In this document: in pieces, positions 8,406-18,059 of the stretch
Layout of the letters: each line of letters starts with the position of its first letter
Position numbering within the stretch: position 1 is the stretch's first letter
Source: Willaertia magna
Taxonomy: Eukaryota > Heterolobosea > Eutetramitea > Acrasida > Naegleriidae
DNA: 47,523 nucleotides
NCBI GenBank assembly: GCA_902984215.1
Contig: CADWAF010003126.1
Coordinates: 1-47,523, forward strand
Direction: 5' to 3'
Notes under the pieces: model-generated
Told to the model about the DNA's origin: nothing
What the model saw: the letters and a program-made list of their open reading frames with translations, nothing else
Databases searched by the model: none
Made by a program: the position numbers and the translations under genes

Positions 8406-11400
8406 ATGAGTTTCAACTTTAAGCCTTTAAAACCTACTGGTGGAAATCATGTAAATGGTTTAAGCAAACCTCAAGAAATGTGGAAAAGAGGAACAATGGT
8501 GTTTTTTGACCATCCAAAGGAGTCTTGGATTTGTGGAAGTATTGTAGATATTGAATGGAAAAAAATTGTAAACAAAAGGAATTGTCCTTACTTATGTAAA
8601 CCTTTGGATAATTCAATAGAAGAGGCTTGGGTTGAGGAAAAATCTTTGTATTTATATAAAAAGGAGCTTGATGAGGCAAAGAATGATGATTTATTAGACA
8701 TGATTGAATTACACGAATCCTCACTACTTAGATGTGTTTCTAATAGACATAAAGATGATTTAATATATACTTATATTGGAAATTTAGTTTTATCATTAAA
8801 TCCTTTTAAATGGTCAATATTTTATTGTCAAGATGATTTTATGATCCAATATATGGAACAAAAGAAAGGATTAGTTCCTCATTGTTGGCAAATAGCAGAT
8901 TCAGCTTATAGATCCCTAAAGAATGGCGAGGGGAACCATTCAATTATTATTTCAGGAGAATCAGGAGCAGGTAAAACTGAAGCATGTAAATCAGTAATTA
9001 AATATATTTGTAGATTATCTTCTTCAATGACCAATGTTCCTACAGTGAAGAAAAGTGCCGAGCTCATTAGTGTCAAAATCCAAGAGTCTTCACCAATTTT
9101 GGAAGCCTTTGGTAATGCAAAAACAAAGAACAATGATAACTCATCACGTTTTGGTAAATTTATCAGATTACAGTTTGATAAGCAAGGAATCATTGTTGGT
9201 GCATCGACAGAAAATTATCTATTGGAAAAATCTCGTTTGATAAGGCAAGGCCCTGGAGAGAGGTCATACCATATATTTTATCAAATGTTTGCAGGATTAG
9301 ATGCAAAGAAGAAAAAAGAATTGAAATTGACCAATCCTGAGGATTTTTGTTGTATAATGGGAGGTAATTGCGTGGTAATAGAAGGTGTTGATGATAAAAG
9401 GGAATTCGAACATACTGTTAAGGCAATGAATACTGTAGGAATTTCTGAAAAAGAGATTGACACTATATTTCAAGTTTGTGCATCTATATTGCACTTAGAA
9501 AATGTAAAGTTTGTGGCATCCGACACAGGCACCACTGTAGAAAACATGGAATCACTTCAAATTGCTGCTGAGTTATTACAAATAGATGCAGTTGCTTTAT
9601 TGAAAGCTCTCACAACCAAAGTTTATTCCATTTCCAATAAGGTATTCGAGTCCCCTGTGACGCCTGACCAAGCTAGCGACTCTAGAGATGCCCTTTCAAA
9701 AGGTATTTATTCTAAAATGTTTGACTGGATTGTGAATAGAATTAACAAAACTACTTCACAACAATCCTACGCATATTTCATTGGCTTATTGGATATTTTT
9801 GGTTTTGAAAAGTTTGAGTTTAACACTTTTGAACAATTTTGCATCAACTTTGCCAATGAGACTTTACAATATCATTACAATTCGTATACTTTCAAAAAAG
9901 ATCAAGCAGAATGTGAACAAGATGGTATTGATGTAACTTTAGTAAAATTTAGAGATAACCAACGATGTCTTGACATGATTAAAGATGGGAATGGTATTTT
10001 GGGTACATTAGATGTTCAATCCGCTTTAGTGCAAGGTACAGACCAACAATTTGTTGAGAATGTTACTAAGGCTTGTAAGGAAAATAGAGAATTTTCACCA
10101 TACTTTATTAGTAATCCTTTAAAGAAGGAAGATTTCACTGTAGTACATTATGCTGGTGAAGTTTCTTACAACACAAAAAATTGGATTGAAAAAAACAGAG
10201 ATATACTTAAGGATGACATTATTGACGTTTTACAAAGAAGTAAGATATCCTTAGTAGCAAAAGATTTCTGTCCAGAGAAAAAGGATTTTACTCCAAAAAA
10301 GGAAAAGAAACCAACTACAGTTTCTGGAGGTTTTAGAAAACAATTATCTGATTTATTAGACGTTATAAACTCGACTACTCCTCATTGGATTAGAACAATC
10401 AAACCACACCCTGAAAAGAAAGCTGGAATGTTTAGTAATTTTGAAGTTATGAAACAGTTGCGTTCTTCGGGTGTACTAGAAACTGTTAGAATAAGAAGAG
10501 AAGGTTATCCTGTAAGAATTCCTCATAAATTGTTTTTTAATCGATACAAAATTATAATCAATGAAAATGTTACAAGTAATTATAAAGAGTCATGTGAAAA
10601 GATAATAGCTGCAGTAAACTTCAACAAAGACAAGGCTCAAGTTGGAAAAGAAAAGATTTTTTTGAGGGCTTTCGCAAGTAATGAGATAGAAGTTTTAAAA
10701 ACTAAAATACTAGAAAAATATACACTACTATGTCAGAAATATGTTCGTGGCTTTTTAGGAAGAAGAAGAGTCAAACACATCAAAGAAGAAAACAAAAGAA
10801 AGAGAGAAAGGGAAGAATATGAAAGAAATAAAGAAATATTTGACAGAATGGATTCTGATAGAAAAGAAAGAGAAAGAATGGAGCAAGAAAAAAGGGAATG
10901 TGAAGAAAAAGAAAAGAGAGAAAAAGAAGAAAAGGAAAGGGTTGAAAAAGAAAGAATAGAAAGAATTAAATTTGAAAAAGAAAGATTAGAAAGAGAAAAG
11001 AGAGAAACTGAAGAAAAGGAAAAACAAAAGTTAGAAATTCTTAAGGCAAAGAAAAAAGAAAGAGAATTACAACTTGTGAAGATTGAACAAGATATTGCAA
11101 ATAGAGAGAAGAAAGAAAAGCAACAAATAGAAATGGAAAGAAAGAGACAAGAAGAAGAAAGGGAGAGAATAATGAAGGAGGATATAGAAAAAAGACTTCA
11201 ATCTATAATGGAAAAAGAAGAACAAAGGAAAATAGAAGAAAGACAACAAAAAATTAGAGCTAGAAGAGATATAATAGCAGAAAGAAAAAAAGAAAGAGAG
11301 AAAGTAGAAATGGAAGCTGAAAAAAGAAAGCAACGTGCCTTAGAAGCCCTTAATTATGAGAAGCAAACCAGAAAACAACAAGAAGAGGAAGTTGTTAAAT

Positions 11401-12362
11401 TAGCAGAAATTGCTAGAACTAAATTTGAAGAAGATATGCAATCATGGGAAGAAAGAGAATTAGAGAAAATGGTAAGAGATTTAATGTTAGATGAACAAAA
11501 AAGAGAGAATAAGACTGGAAATTTTAAAGAAAAAACAAAAAGAGTTTCAGAAAATCAACAATTACTAAATCAAATAACTATGGAAATGTCTTTAAACCTT
11601 CACGAAAGAAGTAAAAGAGCTCAAGCAAAGAAGGCTTCATTAGAATTGGCTAAAGAAGAAAACCTACAATTAAAGAAGTCACAACATGAAATTGTAAAAA
11701 GAAAATTACTTCAAAAGAAACAAGAGGAAGAAATTCAAAAAATTGAAAAGAAAGCTCAATTACAATGGGAAATAGATAAAGAAAAGAGAAAAGCTGAATT
11801 ACGAAAGCTTTTGAGAGAAAAACTTGAGAATGAAAAAGTTAAAGAAGCATGGAAAGAATTAGAAAGACAAAAGAGTGAAGAAGAACAAAAACAAAAAGTT
11901 CAAAAGAAAATATGGGAATTGGAGTGCCAACTAAGCGAAGAAGCACAGGAATTAGAAAAACAAAGAGAGGAAGGAAAGATAAAGAAACAAAGCCAATTGC
12001 AAAGAGAACAAGCCTTATCTGTAAAAGAGAAACAAGATTTTAACGAACAATTATCTAAATTGACTAAAAAGATTGGGGGAGTTTTTACATCAACAGATAC
12101 CAGAAACAAAACAAATAGTTTAATATCAAAATCAACATCCCTTTCCAATCTTACTGCTACCCTCTCATCACCTAGGTCTGAAAGAACATTACCTATGGGC
12201 GATCTCTCTAAGTCACTTTCTATTACAAACACCAGCTTAAGCTCTCCTATGGTTTTGAATACCCCCACAAGTTTAAATAGATTAAAAAGACAAACGCAAC
12301 CAGTAAGTCCTATAAGTCCAAGATTACCAATTAAAAAAGGATCATTTAGCAAATTGTATTAA
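8406..12362 (+). CDS. Myosin heavy chain with one IQ motif and a long charged-helix tail
   Basis: 1318 residues, single exon. Order: SH3-like N-terminal subdomain (~20-85), then the motor with P-loop GESGAGKTE (184-192), switch I NNDNSSRFGK (242-251), switch II DIFGFEKFEF (~463-472) and converter-side QLRSSGVLETVRIRREGYPVR (~690-710). One IQ motif follows at ~773-795. Residues ~795-1220 are almost entirely Glu/Lys/Arg/Gln; the dense i to i+4 opposite charges suggest a stable single alpha-helix more than a classic coiled coil. The last ~95 residues are Ser/Thr/Pro-rich and basic. There is no MyTH4, FERM, SH3 or PH domain, so I cannot assign a class. All ATPase elements are present, so it should be an active actin motor. 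The next gene starts 45 bp after the stop on the same strand. Confidence 0.95.
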   Translation: MSFNFKPLKPTGGNHVNGLSKPQEMWKRGTMVFFDHPKESWICGSIVDIEWKKIVNKRNCPYLCKPLDNSIEEAWVEEKSLYLYKKELDEAKNDDLLDMIELHESSLLRCVSNRHKDDLIYTYIGNLVLSLNPFKWSIFYCQDDFMIQYMEQKKGLVPHCWQIADSAYRSLKNGEGNHSIIISGESGAGKTEACKSVIKYICRLSSSMTNVPTVKKSAELISVKIQESSPILEAFGNAKTKNNDNSSRFGKFIRLQFDKQGIIVGASTENYLLEKSRLIRQGPGERSYHIFYQMFAGLDAKKKKELKLTNPEDFCCIMGGNCVVIEGVDDKREFEHTVKAMNTVGISEKEIDTIFQVCASILHLENVKFVASDTGTTVENMESLQIAAELLQIDAVALLKALTTKVYSISNKVFESPVTPDQASDSRDALSKGIYSKMFDWIVNRINKTTSQQSYAYFIGLLDIFGFEKFEFNTFEQFCINFANETLQYHYNSYTFKKDQAECEQDGIDVTLVKFRDNQRCLDMIKDGNGILGTLDVQSALVQGTDQQFVENVTKACKENREFSPYFISNPLKKEDFTVVHYAGEVSYNTKNWIEKNRDILKDDIIDVLQRSKISLVAKDFCPEKKDFTPKKEKKPTTVSGGFRKQLSDLLDVINSTTPHWIRTIKPHPEKKAGMFSNFEVMKQLRSSGVLETVRIRREGYPVRIPHKLFFNRYKIIINENVTSNYKESCEKIIAAVNFNKDKAQVGKEKIFLRAFASNEIEVLKTKILEKYTLLCQKYVRGFLGRRRVKHIKEENKRKREREEYERNKEIFDRMDSDRKERERMEQEKRECEEKEKREKEEKERVEKERIERIKFEKERLEREKRETEEKEKQKLEILKAKKKERELQLVKIEQDIANREKKEKQQIEMERKRQEEERERIMKEDIEKRLQSIMEKEEQRKIEERQQKIRARRDIIAERKKEREKVEMEAEKRKQRALEALNYEKQTRKQQEEEVVKLAEIARTKFEEDMQSWEERELEKMVRDLMLDEQKRENKTGNFKEKTKRVSENQQLLNQITMEMSLNLHERSKRAQAKKASLELAKEENLQLKKSQHEIVKRKLLQKKQEEEIQKIEKKAQLQWEIDKEKRKAELRKLLREKLENEKVKEAWKELERQKSEEEQKQKVQKKIWELECQLSEEAQELEKQREEGKIKKQSQLQREQALSVKEKQDFNEQLSKLTKKIGGVFTSTDTRNKTNSLISKSTSLSNLTATLSSPRSERTLPMGDLSKSLSITNTSLSSPMVLNTPTSLNRLKRQTQPVSPISPRLPIKKGSFSKLY

Positions 12363-12407
12363 ATGATATTGTAATATAAAAGATATATTTTGTAAAACAA
12401 CAAAAAA

Positions 12408-13250
12408 ATGTCAGAAACAACTATCCAAGATGTAATTGATACTTACAATCAAATTCTTGACCCATACATTTCGTTTAGAAATAATTCCAACGGTGTAAAT
12501 CCTTACAAAGATATTGAATTTCCTTCTTTTTATGATGTTGCAAAATCGGAATTGGAAAAAGAAGATATTTCAATTTTAGAACTAGCTTGTGGAGAAGGAA
12601 TAAATACTCGAGATGTGACAACCAATAAATTTTTTAAAAGGTATGTGGCAGTTGACATTTCATCTTCTTTGCTCGAAATTGCAAAACAAGAACAGTTAAA
12701 AACTAATTCTAAAACAAACGTGGAATTTCAGTTACAAGACTGTCAATCTTTAAATTTAAAAGGTGAACAGTTCGATTTAATTTTTGCTTTTCATTTACTT
12801 CATTATGCAACAAATAAGCACGAATTATTAAATTTTTGTAAATCAGCATCAAAACATTGTAAAAAGAAATTTATTTTTGTAAACGCCAGTCCTTTTGGTA
12901 CAACTTTACAATCAAAAGATTTTTATCAAAAATACGGTTATAGAAAAGTTTTTGTTAAAGATGAAATGGATAAAGAATTAAATAAAACTGTTGAAAAAGA
13001 ATACTTAAACGTAATTGAAGAACCAATGAAGATTAAACTAGAGTTATTAGCAAAAGAAGATCATTCAAAAGTGACAGCTACTTTTTATAATTATTATTGG
13101 TCAAAAGAAACCTTAGAAGATTGTTTATTAAAAGCTGGATTTAATCGTGTTTTATTTCACGAAATGAAAGTTAATGAAGAATTATCAGATATTTATCATG
13201 ATTACTTAACCTCAAACATGTTAAGTGTAATTGAGGCAATAAAAGATTAA
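12408..13250 (+). CDS. Class I SAM-dependent methyltransferase
   Basis: 280 residues, ATG preceded by seven A. The Rossmann motif I is ILELACGEG (~56-64), acidic strand-2 end YVAVDIS, motif II LQDCQSL, and the post-II FDLIFAFHLLHYA, which together are typical of the Methyltransf_11/25 families. The C-terminal part (TFYNYYWSKETLEDCLLKAGF) resembles ToxA-type small-molecule methyltransferases, where it helps shape the substrate pocket. The substrate cannot be read from the sequence. It lies 45 bp after the myosin gene and 44 bp before the next gene on the same strand, with no functional link evident. Confidence 0.88.
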   Translation: MSETTIQDVIDTYNQILDPYISFRNNSNGVNPYKDIEFPSFYDVAKSELEKEDISILELACGEGINTRDVTTNKFFKRYVAVDISSSLLEIAKQEQLKTNSKTNVEFQLQDCQSLNLKGEQFDLIFAFHLLHYATNKHELLNFCKSASKHCKKKFIFVNASPFGTTLQSKDFYQKYGYRKVFVKDEMDKELNKTVEKEYLNVIEEPMKIKLELLAKEDHSKVTATFYNYYWSKETLEDCLLKAGFNRVLFHEMKVNEELSDIYHDYLTSNMLSVIEAIKD

Positions 13251-13294
13251 TAACATGATTTGAAAAAGTTCATCAACACTGTAATAAAAAAATA

Positions 13295-14131
13295 ATGCAA
13301 AAGATAGCTTCTCTCTTTCGGCTTTTCAAAGAAAAAGAACAACACAGTATTGACAACAACAATAACCAACAAATAGAAGAAGAATCAATCCTTTTCTTTA
13401 ATAAAAATATTAAACTTTCTGATGAAATTTTGATTGAAATATTTAAATTTAATTTATATTCTCCAAAAGATTTATTATTAATCTATAAAATTCATCCACG
13501 TTTCTATAATGAATTTAACGATTATTTAGAAAATGAAGTTATAAAACCAATCCAAGTTACAAAACTATTTCCTAATTTTAACAAGAATCAAATTGATTAT
13601 ATAATGTACATATTATACTATTTCTTATATTCAAATATTTTTACAATTATTCCAACATCAGTAAAATATTACAATTTATTTAAACATTATCAAAAAACAT
13701 CATCAAATAATGATAACTTTCAACAGTTTATATTTCAAACATTATCATTAAAAGATATTTCTATTCATTACAAAGAAATTATTAATCCAAAACAAAAATT
13801 AAAATCTATTTATAGTAATGATTATATCTGTAACATCCACAGAGTTTCACTTTTAAAAAATAAAAATAATAATTTTCTAATTATTAAATTTAAAATTAAA
13901 ACAAACATGTCTTTAGGAAGTTTACAAAATGCTTATGATTCTACACTTTTCTTAAATCCTAGTAATGCTAATGATGGTACTATTAAATGTTTTACTTTTC
14001 TTTATAAAGAAAATGAAGATAATAAAAAGAGTGGATTATTATTATTTAATTTAAATGAAAATATTCCAAAAGAACTTTGGTTTAGTTTTGGTGCTTTTGG
14101 TTATTCAAAAGTAAAATTTAATATTTTGTAA
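13295..14131 (+). CDS. F-box-like protein of unknown function
   Basis: 278 residues. Residues ~40-75 (KLSDEILIEIFKFNLYSPKDLLLIYKIHPRF) have the F-box pattern: L-x-D-E-I-L-x-x-I-F, then a hydrophobic helix with 'dLl.. ..v...f'. The rest is Asn/Lys/Ile-rich and matches no family I know. If the F-box is real the protein would recruit a substrate to an SCF ubiquitin ligase through Skp1; that is inference from one short motif. It converges on the next minus-strand gene with a 32-bp gap that holds two copies of a 12-bp repeat, gtaaaatatttt. Confidence 0.55.
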   Translation: MQKIASLFRLFKEKEQHSIDNNNNQQIEEESILFFNKNIKLSDEILIEIFKFNLYSPKDLLLIYKIHPRFYNEFNDYLENEVIKPIQVTKLFPNFNKNQIDYIMYILYYFLYSNIFTIIPTSVKYYNLFKHYQKTSSNNDNFQQFIFQTLSLKDISIHYKEIINPKQKLKSIYSNDYICNIHRVSLLKNKNNNFLIIKFKIKTNMSLGSLQNAYDSTLFLNPSNANDGTIKCFTFLYKENEDNKKSGLLLFNLNENIPKELWFSFGAFGYSKVKFNIL

Positions 14132-14132
14132 A

Positions 14133-14163
14133 GTTATTTTTTTGTAAAATATTTTGTAAAATA
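14133..14163. repeat. Short tandem duplication gtaaaatatttt x2
   Basis: Two near-identical 12-bp units in the 32-bp gap between convergent genes. It may serve the 3' ends of both genes. Confidence 0.4.
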
Positions 14164-14754
14164 TTATGAAATAAATTGATATGTTTGATTACTTCTCTTT
14201 ATATTAAATTTATAATATAATAATAATGTATAAATTAAACTTAATAAAATTCCAATCCCAAATAATTTTAAAATATTTTTAATTGAAAATTTAATAAATT
14301 TAAATTTAATAAATTTAAAACCAAAAACTTTATCAATATTTCTAAAATTATTTTCGGGAACGGAAATTTGTAATTCATTTAAATGTGGTATACACACTTG
14401 CTCAAAAAGAAAAGCATAATAACTTTCATTTGGTCCATCTAACTTCATCTTTGTTAAAGTTTAATAATGATTTGGAGGAATAATTAAACTTACATCTTCT
14501 TCTTTCATTCCTTTTAATAATTTTAATAATTGATTCATGGGATCCATTTGAAATTTTCTATCTAACCATTGTTTACGATGTTTTAATAATGAAAACCATG
14601 TGTAAATAGGACCTTTTCCACTATATTTTGTGATTATTTACGAATTATTAATTTTTTCTTACCTTTCTTCTCGTTCAATTCTTTCTATTAATTTACCTTC
14701 TTTACTTAAAGGTTGAAGTTTTGATACATTTCTTCTTCCTCGTTTTCTTTCCAT
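14164..14754 (-). CDS. Small membrane-anchored protein, three exons, unrecognised
   Basis: Exons 14754-14663, 14620-14494 and 14448-14164 join in frame to 167 residues. Introns are 42 nt (14621-14662, GTAAGA...ATAG) and 45 nt (14449-14493, GTAAGT...AAAG). It starts MERKRGRRNVSKLQPL after an A run, is basic at the N-terminus, has helical segments such as IYTWFSLLKHRKQWLDRKF and MNQLLKLLKGMKEED, and ends with one transmembrane helix (ILKLFGIGILLSLIYTLLLYY) followed by a short Lys/Arg tail. A repeated KFIKF motif precedes the membrane helix and comes from a short DNA duplication near 14287-14320. I recognise no family. The exon structure rests on open frames and consensus splice sites only. Confidence 0.7.
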
Positions 14755-14809
14755 TTTTTTTCTTACAATAATTCTTTACAATAATTTATTTAAAATGTTT
14801 AATTTTTGA

Positions 14810-16477
14810 TTAAAGGATGGGATTGTCCTTTAAGAATTTTCTAATGTAATTATTTTCTGTAGAACTATACATTTTTGGTTGTCTATTTTCAATTTTAATA
14901 TGATACATTGTTCTTCCTCCATTTGTGTGAAGAGTAACTTCCTTTTCCCAATCATTCTTATTATAAAAATCCATAATATTAGGTCTTTCTTTTAATCTTT
15001 CTAAATACTTTTTACTGACTTGTTTCTTTACCTTTCTTTCAATTTTTTCTTCAATTGCTGTGTTGCTTTCTTGAATTTTAGGTAAATTCTTAAATATTTG
15101 TTGTTTAATGGAGTGATTTAATATTTTGGCGCTTTCATTATTAGCAATACTGAAATGAACAATATTGCTTTGGTCTTCTAAAACCATTTCTCGTGCTGCT
15201 TGTTCATTAAAAGCTTCTTGTTCTAATTTTTTAATCTTTCTTTCTAGTAATCTTGATGAATTCTTTGTTGTTGAGGGCAAGTTGTTATTATTTTCATTAT
15301 TAACGCAATTTTCTTTAGTCACAATTTGGAATTCTGAAAATGGTAAAATGGGAGAAGGCAGTTCAGTTAAAGGTGAAATCATGTTTTGGTCTTGTTGTTG
15401 ATTCTTTCCAGAAAATATCGATTTAAATCTCTCAGTATCCCCAAACTTATTTGATTTGTTATTACTCTTAGTAGAAGGTAATTTAGTTGTGGTGACATTA
15501 GAAGACTGCCTTATCACTTTTCTGTTATTAGGGTTGGTCAACTCCTCTTCATTTTGGTTTGTAAGTTGTTTGTTAACAGCACTTTCCTTAATTACTATTG
15601 GTTGTCTTTCTTCTTTAGTAGTCTGTATCTCTTTAATATTATTATTAGCATTTAGTAACCTATTTGACGGTTTCCTAGGTTGAGGCGGTAGCATTTCCTC
15701 ATTATTACTTTCCAATTCTTTCAAATCATCTTCTCCAATGTCCTTTTTCTTACAAAGAGATTTAGGTAGCTCAACATTACCAACATGTCTAGTTACATGA
15801 GGTTTCTTCATTGGAGAAAGATAAGGTGGTGAAAAAGGAACTGGACTACCCATTTCAGATAATAATTCTTCTTCTACAATAATATCACTATTGTCAAGAA
15901 CCTGCCTAAGACTATTAAAATCTCTTGACATTGCTTTTTGTGGTGTTGGAATAACAGGTTGTCTAGGGGAAGATAATGTTGAAAAATTTGAATAAATGGA
16001 TCTTGTATCATAAGTTTCATCATCTTCATCAAAATATTCTTCTTCCTTTTGTTCTTCTACTTTTTCTTTAAGGAAAGGTTTATTATGACTATTCAATTCA
16101 GCCTCATCCTCCATTGTCAATTTATGAAATTCTTCTTCCTCTATTACTGTTTCTTGAATGCTGGCAATATCGTCTGCTCTATAAGAATAACCATCATAAT
16201 CTTCAAAATGCATATCTAATAAACTATCCTTATTATTGTTGTTATCTTCTTCAATATTATTGAGAGAAAGAGAATGTATTTGAGAAGGATGAAATAAGGG
16301 TACTTCAGAATCTTCTAAATCATTTCTACTGATAATTTTATTGTTACCACTACTTAAATAATGTAAAAGAGAAAAAGATGGTTCCGATTGTTTAAAAACA
16401 TTAATTTCCTCCATTATTATTGTTGTAACAATTTTTTTAAAAAATGAAAATTGTAACAAGTTTTGGCGCCATTTCAT
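14810..16477 (-). CDS. Unrecognised, mostly disordered protein
   Basis: Single open frame. The start is uncertain: the 16477 ATG gives 555 residues, and the one at 16414 (MEEINVF) gives 534 and lacks a hydrophobic/basic leader. Most of the protein is low-complexity Asn/Glu/Ser/Pro with SP and TP sites (FSPPYLSPMKKP). The C-terminal ~90 residues look folded and basic (RKVKKQVSKKYLERLKERPNIMDFYNKNDWEKEV... HTNGGRTMYHIKIENRQPKMY). I know no match. It could be a cytoskeletal or nuclear regulator; that is a guess from composition. Confidence 0.65.
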   Translation of the reverse strand: MKWRQNLLQFSFFKKIVTTIIMEEINVFKQSEPSFSLLHYLSSGNNKIISRNDLEDSEVPLFHPSQIHSLSLNNIEEDNNNNKDSLLDMHFEDYDGYSYRADDIASIQETVIEEEEFHKLTMEDEAELNSHNKPFLKEKVEEQKEEEYFDEDDETYDTRSIYSNFSTLSSPRQPVIPTPQKAMSRDFNSLRQVLDNSDIIVEEELLSEMGSPVPFSPPYLSPMKKPHVTRHVGNVELPKSLCKKKDIGEDDLKELESNNEEMLPPQPRKPSNRLLNANNNIKEIQTTKEERQPIVIKESAVNKQLTNQNEEELTNPNNRKVIRQSSNVTTTKLPSTKSNNKSNKFGDTERFKSIFSGKNQQQDQNMISPLTELPSPILPFSEFQIVTKENCVNNENNNNLPSTTKNSSRLLERKIKKLEQEAFNEQAAREMVLEDQSNIVHFSIANNESAKILNHSIKQQIFKNLPKIQESNTAIEEKIERKVKKQVSKKYLERLKERPNIMDFYNKNDWEKEVTLHTNGGRTMYHIKIENRQPKMYSSTENNYIRKFLKDNPIL

Positions 16478-16755
16478 TTATAATTGTTCTTCACATTTAA
16501 ATACATGTAGTTTAAATTAAACAATGATTAGCAATTATTAATTATCAACATGTTGATTAACATTTTGTTAATTTAATAATTACTTCTTTCAAATTTCTTT
16601 CCAATAACAGTGTTATAATGATTCGCGAGTGCATGACAAATACACACATTTTATGTAAATTTGGTTACTTGAAAATCTAACATCACCTACCTTCCTTGTC
16701 TTCAGTAATTAAAACGTTACCCAACAAAAACATTTAAAAAATTATTTTAATTAAA
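16478..16755. other. Divergent intergenic region
   Basis: 278 bp (341 bp if the minus-strand gene starts at 16414) between divergent genes. A+T-rich; no RNA gene, repeat or motif recognised. Confidence 0.55.
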
Positions 16756-17931
16756 ATGTCTTCACAACAACAACAAACCTTTATCATTGACTTTGGGACA
16801 AATACCATCAAGTATGGTATAAACGATTGTAACTATAATGAATTCCATTCCATTCTTGGAATTTATGAAAATCAAGGGGATTCTGCAATTACAAAATTAG
16901 CTATTGGTTCAAGTGTTTATCAAAATGAAAAGATGCAAAATAACTTTAAAAGAACTAAAATTATTAATTTTATTGAACGTGGTCAAGTAAATAAACAAAA
17001 TTTAAATACAGAACATGTTGAAACATTTTTAAATTTTTTATTTAAAATTTCTTTTCAATTATTAACAAATGAAAATTATATGCAATTTAAATTAAAATCA
17101 AAAGATTTTATTTTTATTTTACCAAATATTCAACAAAAAGAGTTTTTAAAAGAATTAATTAAATTATGTTTTGAAAAGTATCAATTACGTTCAATTCAAT
17201 TAGAAAATCCATTATCTTTAATTTCACTTGTCAATAATCATTTAAATAAGAATGATAAGTTAGGAAAGTTATATTTAGAGATTGGTCATGGTTTAACACA
17301 ATGTGGAAGTTATTATTATTTAGAAGAAGAAAATAATAATACAGAAAATAATGATTTTAGAAATAATTTTAAATCAGAAGTATTAGAATTTGGTGGGAAA
17401 GATATTAATACTTATTTAAAAGATAATTTAAATACAAAAGATGAAAATAAAATCCAAGAATGGAAAGAAAAATATTTAAATTGTAATCCAAATATAAATA
17501 ATAATACAATTATTGATGACAATAATAATAATATACCAAATGAAATTTTAGAAATTGAACCAAATTTTGTAAAAGTTTTAACAAGTGCATCTAACATATT
17601 ATTTAATAATTTAACAGATTTTATAAATCATTACATTAGAAAGAATTTAAATAATTCAAAAGTAGTTATTGAAATTATTTTAAGTGGAGGAACTACTTTA
17701 TTAAATGGATTTAAAGATAGATTACAATATGAATTAAAGAAACAATATAATTTAGAATGTAATGTTAAACATTCATGTATGGGGAATCTTTCTGTTTATT
17801 TTGGAGCTTGTAAGTTGTTAGAGAAGAATAATAATGGAGAAGAATGTGGGAATAAAGTAACTTATGAACAGTATAAGGAGAAGGGGCTTGATAGGGTTTT
17901 GGATGAAGATTTTTCTCATGCATTTATGTAA
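16756..17931 (+). CDS. Divergent actin-like (ARP) protein
   Basis: 391 residues. The actin-fold nucleotide signatures survive in altered form: phosphate-1 FIIDFGTNTIKYGI near the N-terminus, phosphate-2 LYLEIGHGLTQCG (~175-187, where conventional actin has D-x-G), and the adenosine loop IILSGGTTLLNGFKDRL (~310-326), followed by a C-terminal YEQYKEKGLDRVL that corresponds to the actin 'EYDEsG' region. Asn-rich insertions lie between subdomains. It is too divergent to be conventional actin and does not clearly match Arp2, Arp3 or the nuclear ARPs. Likely roles are dynactin/nuclear ARP-like or lineage-specific. The fold call is good; the subfamily is open. Confidence 0.78.
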   Translation: MSSQQQQTFIIDFGTNTIKYGINDCNYNEFHSILGIYENQGDSAITKLAIGSSVYQNEKMQNNFKRTKIINFIERGQVNKQNLNTEHVETFLNFLFKISFQLLTNENYMQFKLKSKDFIFILPNIQQKEFLKELIKLCFEKYQLRSIQLENPLSLISLVNNHLNKNDKLGKLYLEIGHGLTQCGSYYYLEEENNNTENNDFRNNFKSEVLEFGGKDINTYLKDNLNTKDENKIQEWKEKYLNCNPNINNNTIIDDNNNNIPNEILEIEPNFVKVLTSASNILFNNLTDFINHYIRKNLNNSKVVIEIILSGGTTLLNGFKDRLQYELKKQYNLECNVKHSCMGNLSVYFGACKLLEKNNNGEECGNKVTYEQYKEKGLDRVLDEDFSHAFM

Positions 17932-18059
17932 TTAATGTGTTTGGATAAATTGTAGATATGTGTATTTAATTGATAATAAATAATTTGTAGATATCATCGG
18001 AGCAAAACGTCAAAAATCAATTATGTCAATAAAAAAATTACAATCACAAAACAAAAAAA

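Noticed and set aside
11067..12352. Antisense ORFs opposite the myosin tail
   Set aside because: They read Phe/Ser/Leu-rich sequence that is simply the complement of the Glu/Lys/Arg-coding strand.
16478..16755. tRNA or other small RNA gene in the gap
   Set aside because: No A/B boxes or cloverleaf could be built by eye.
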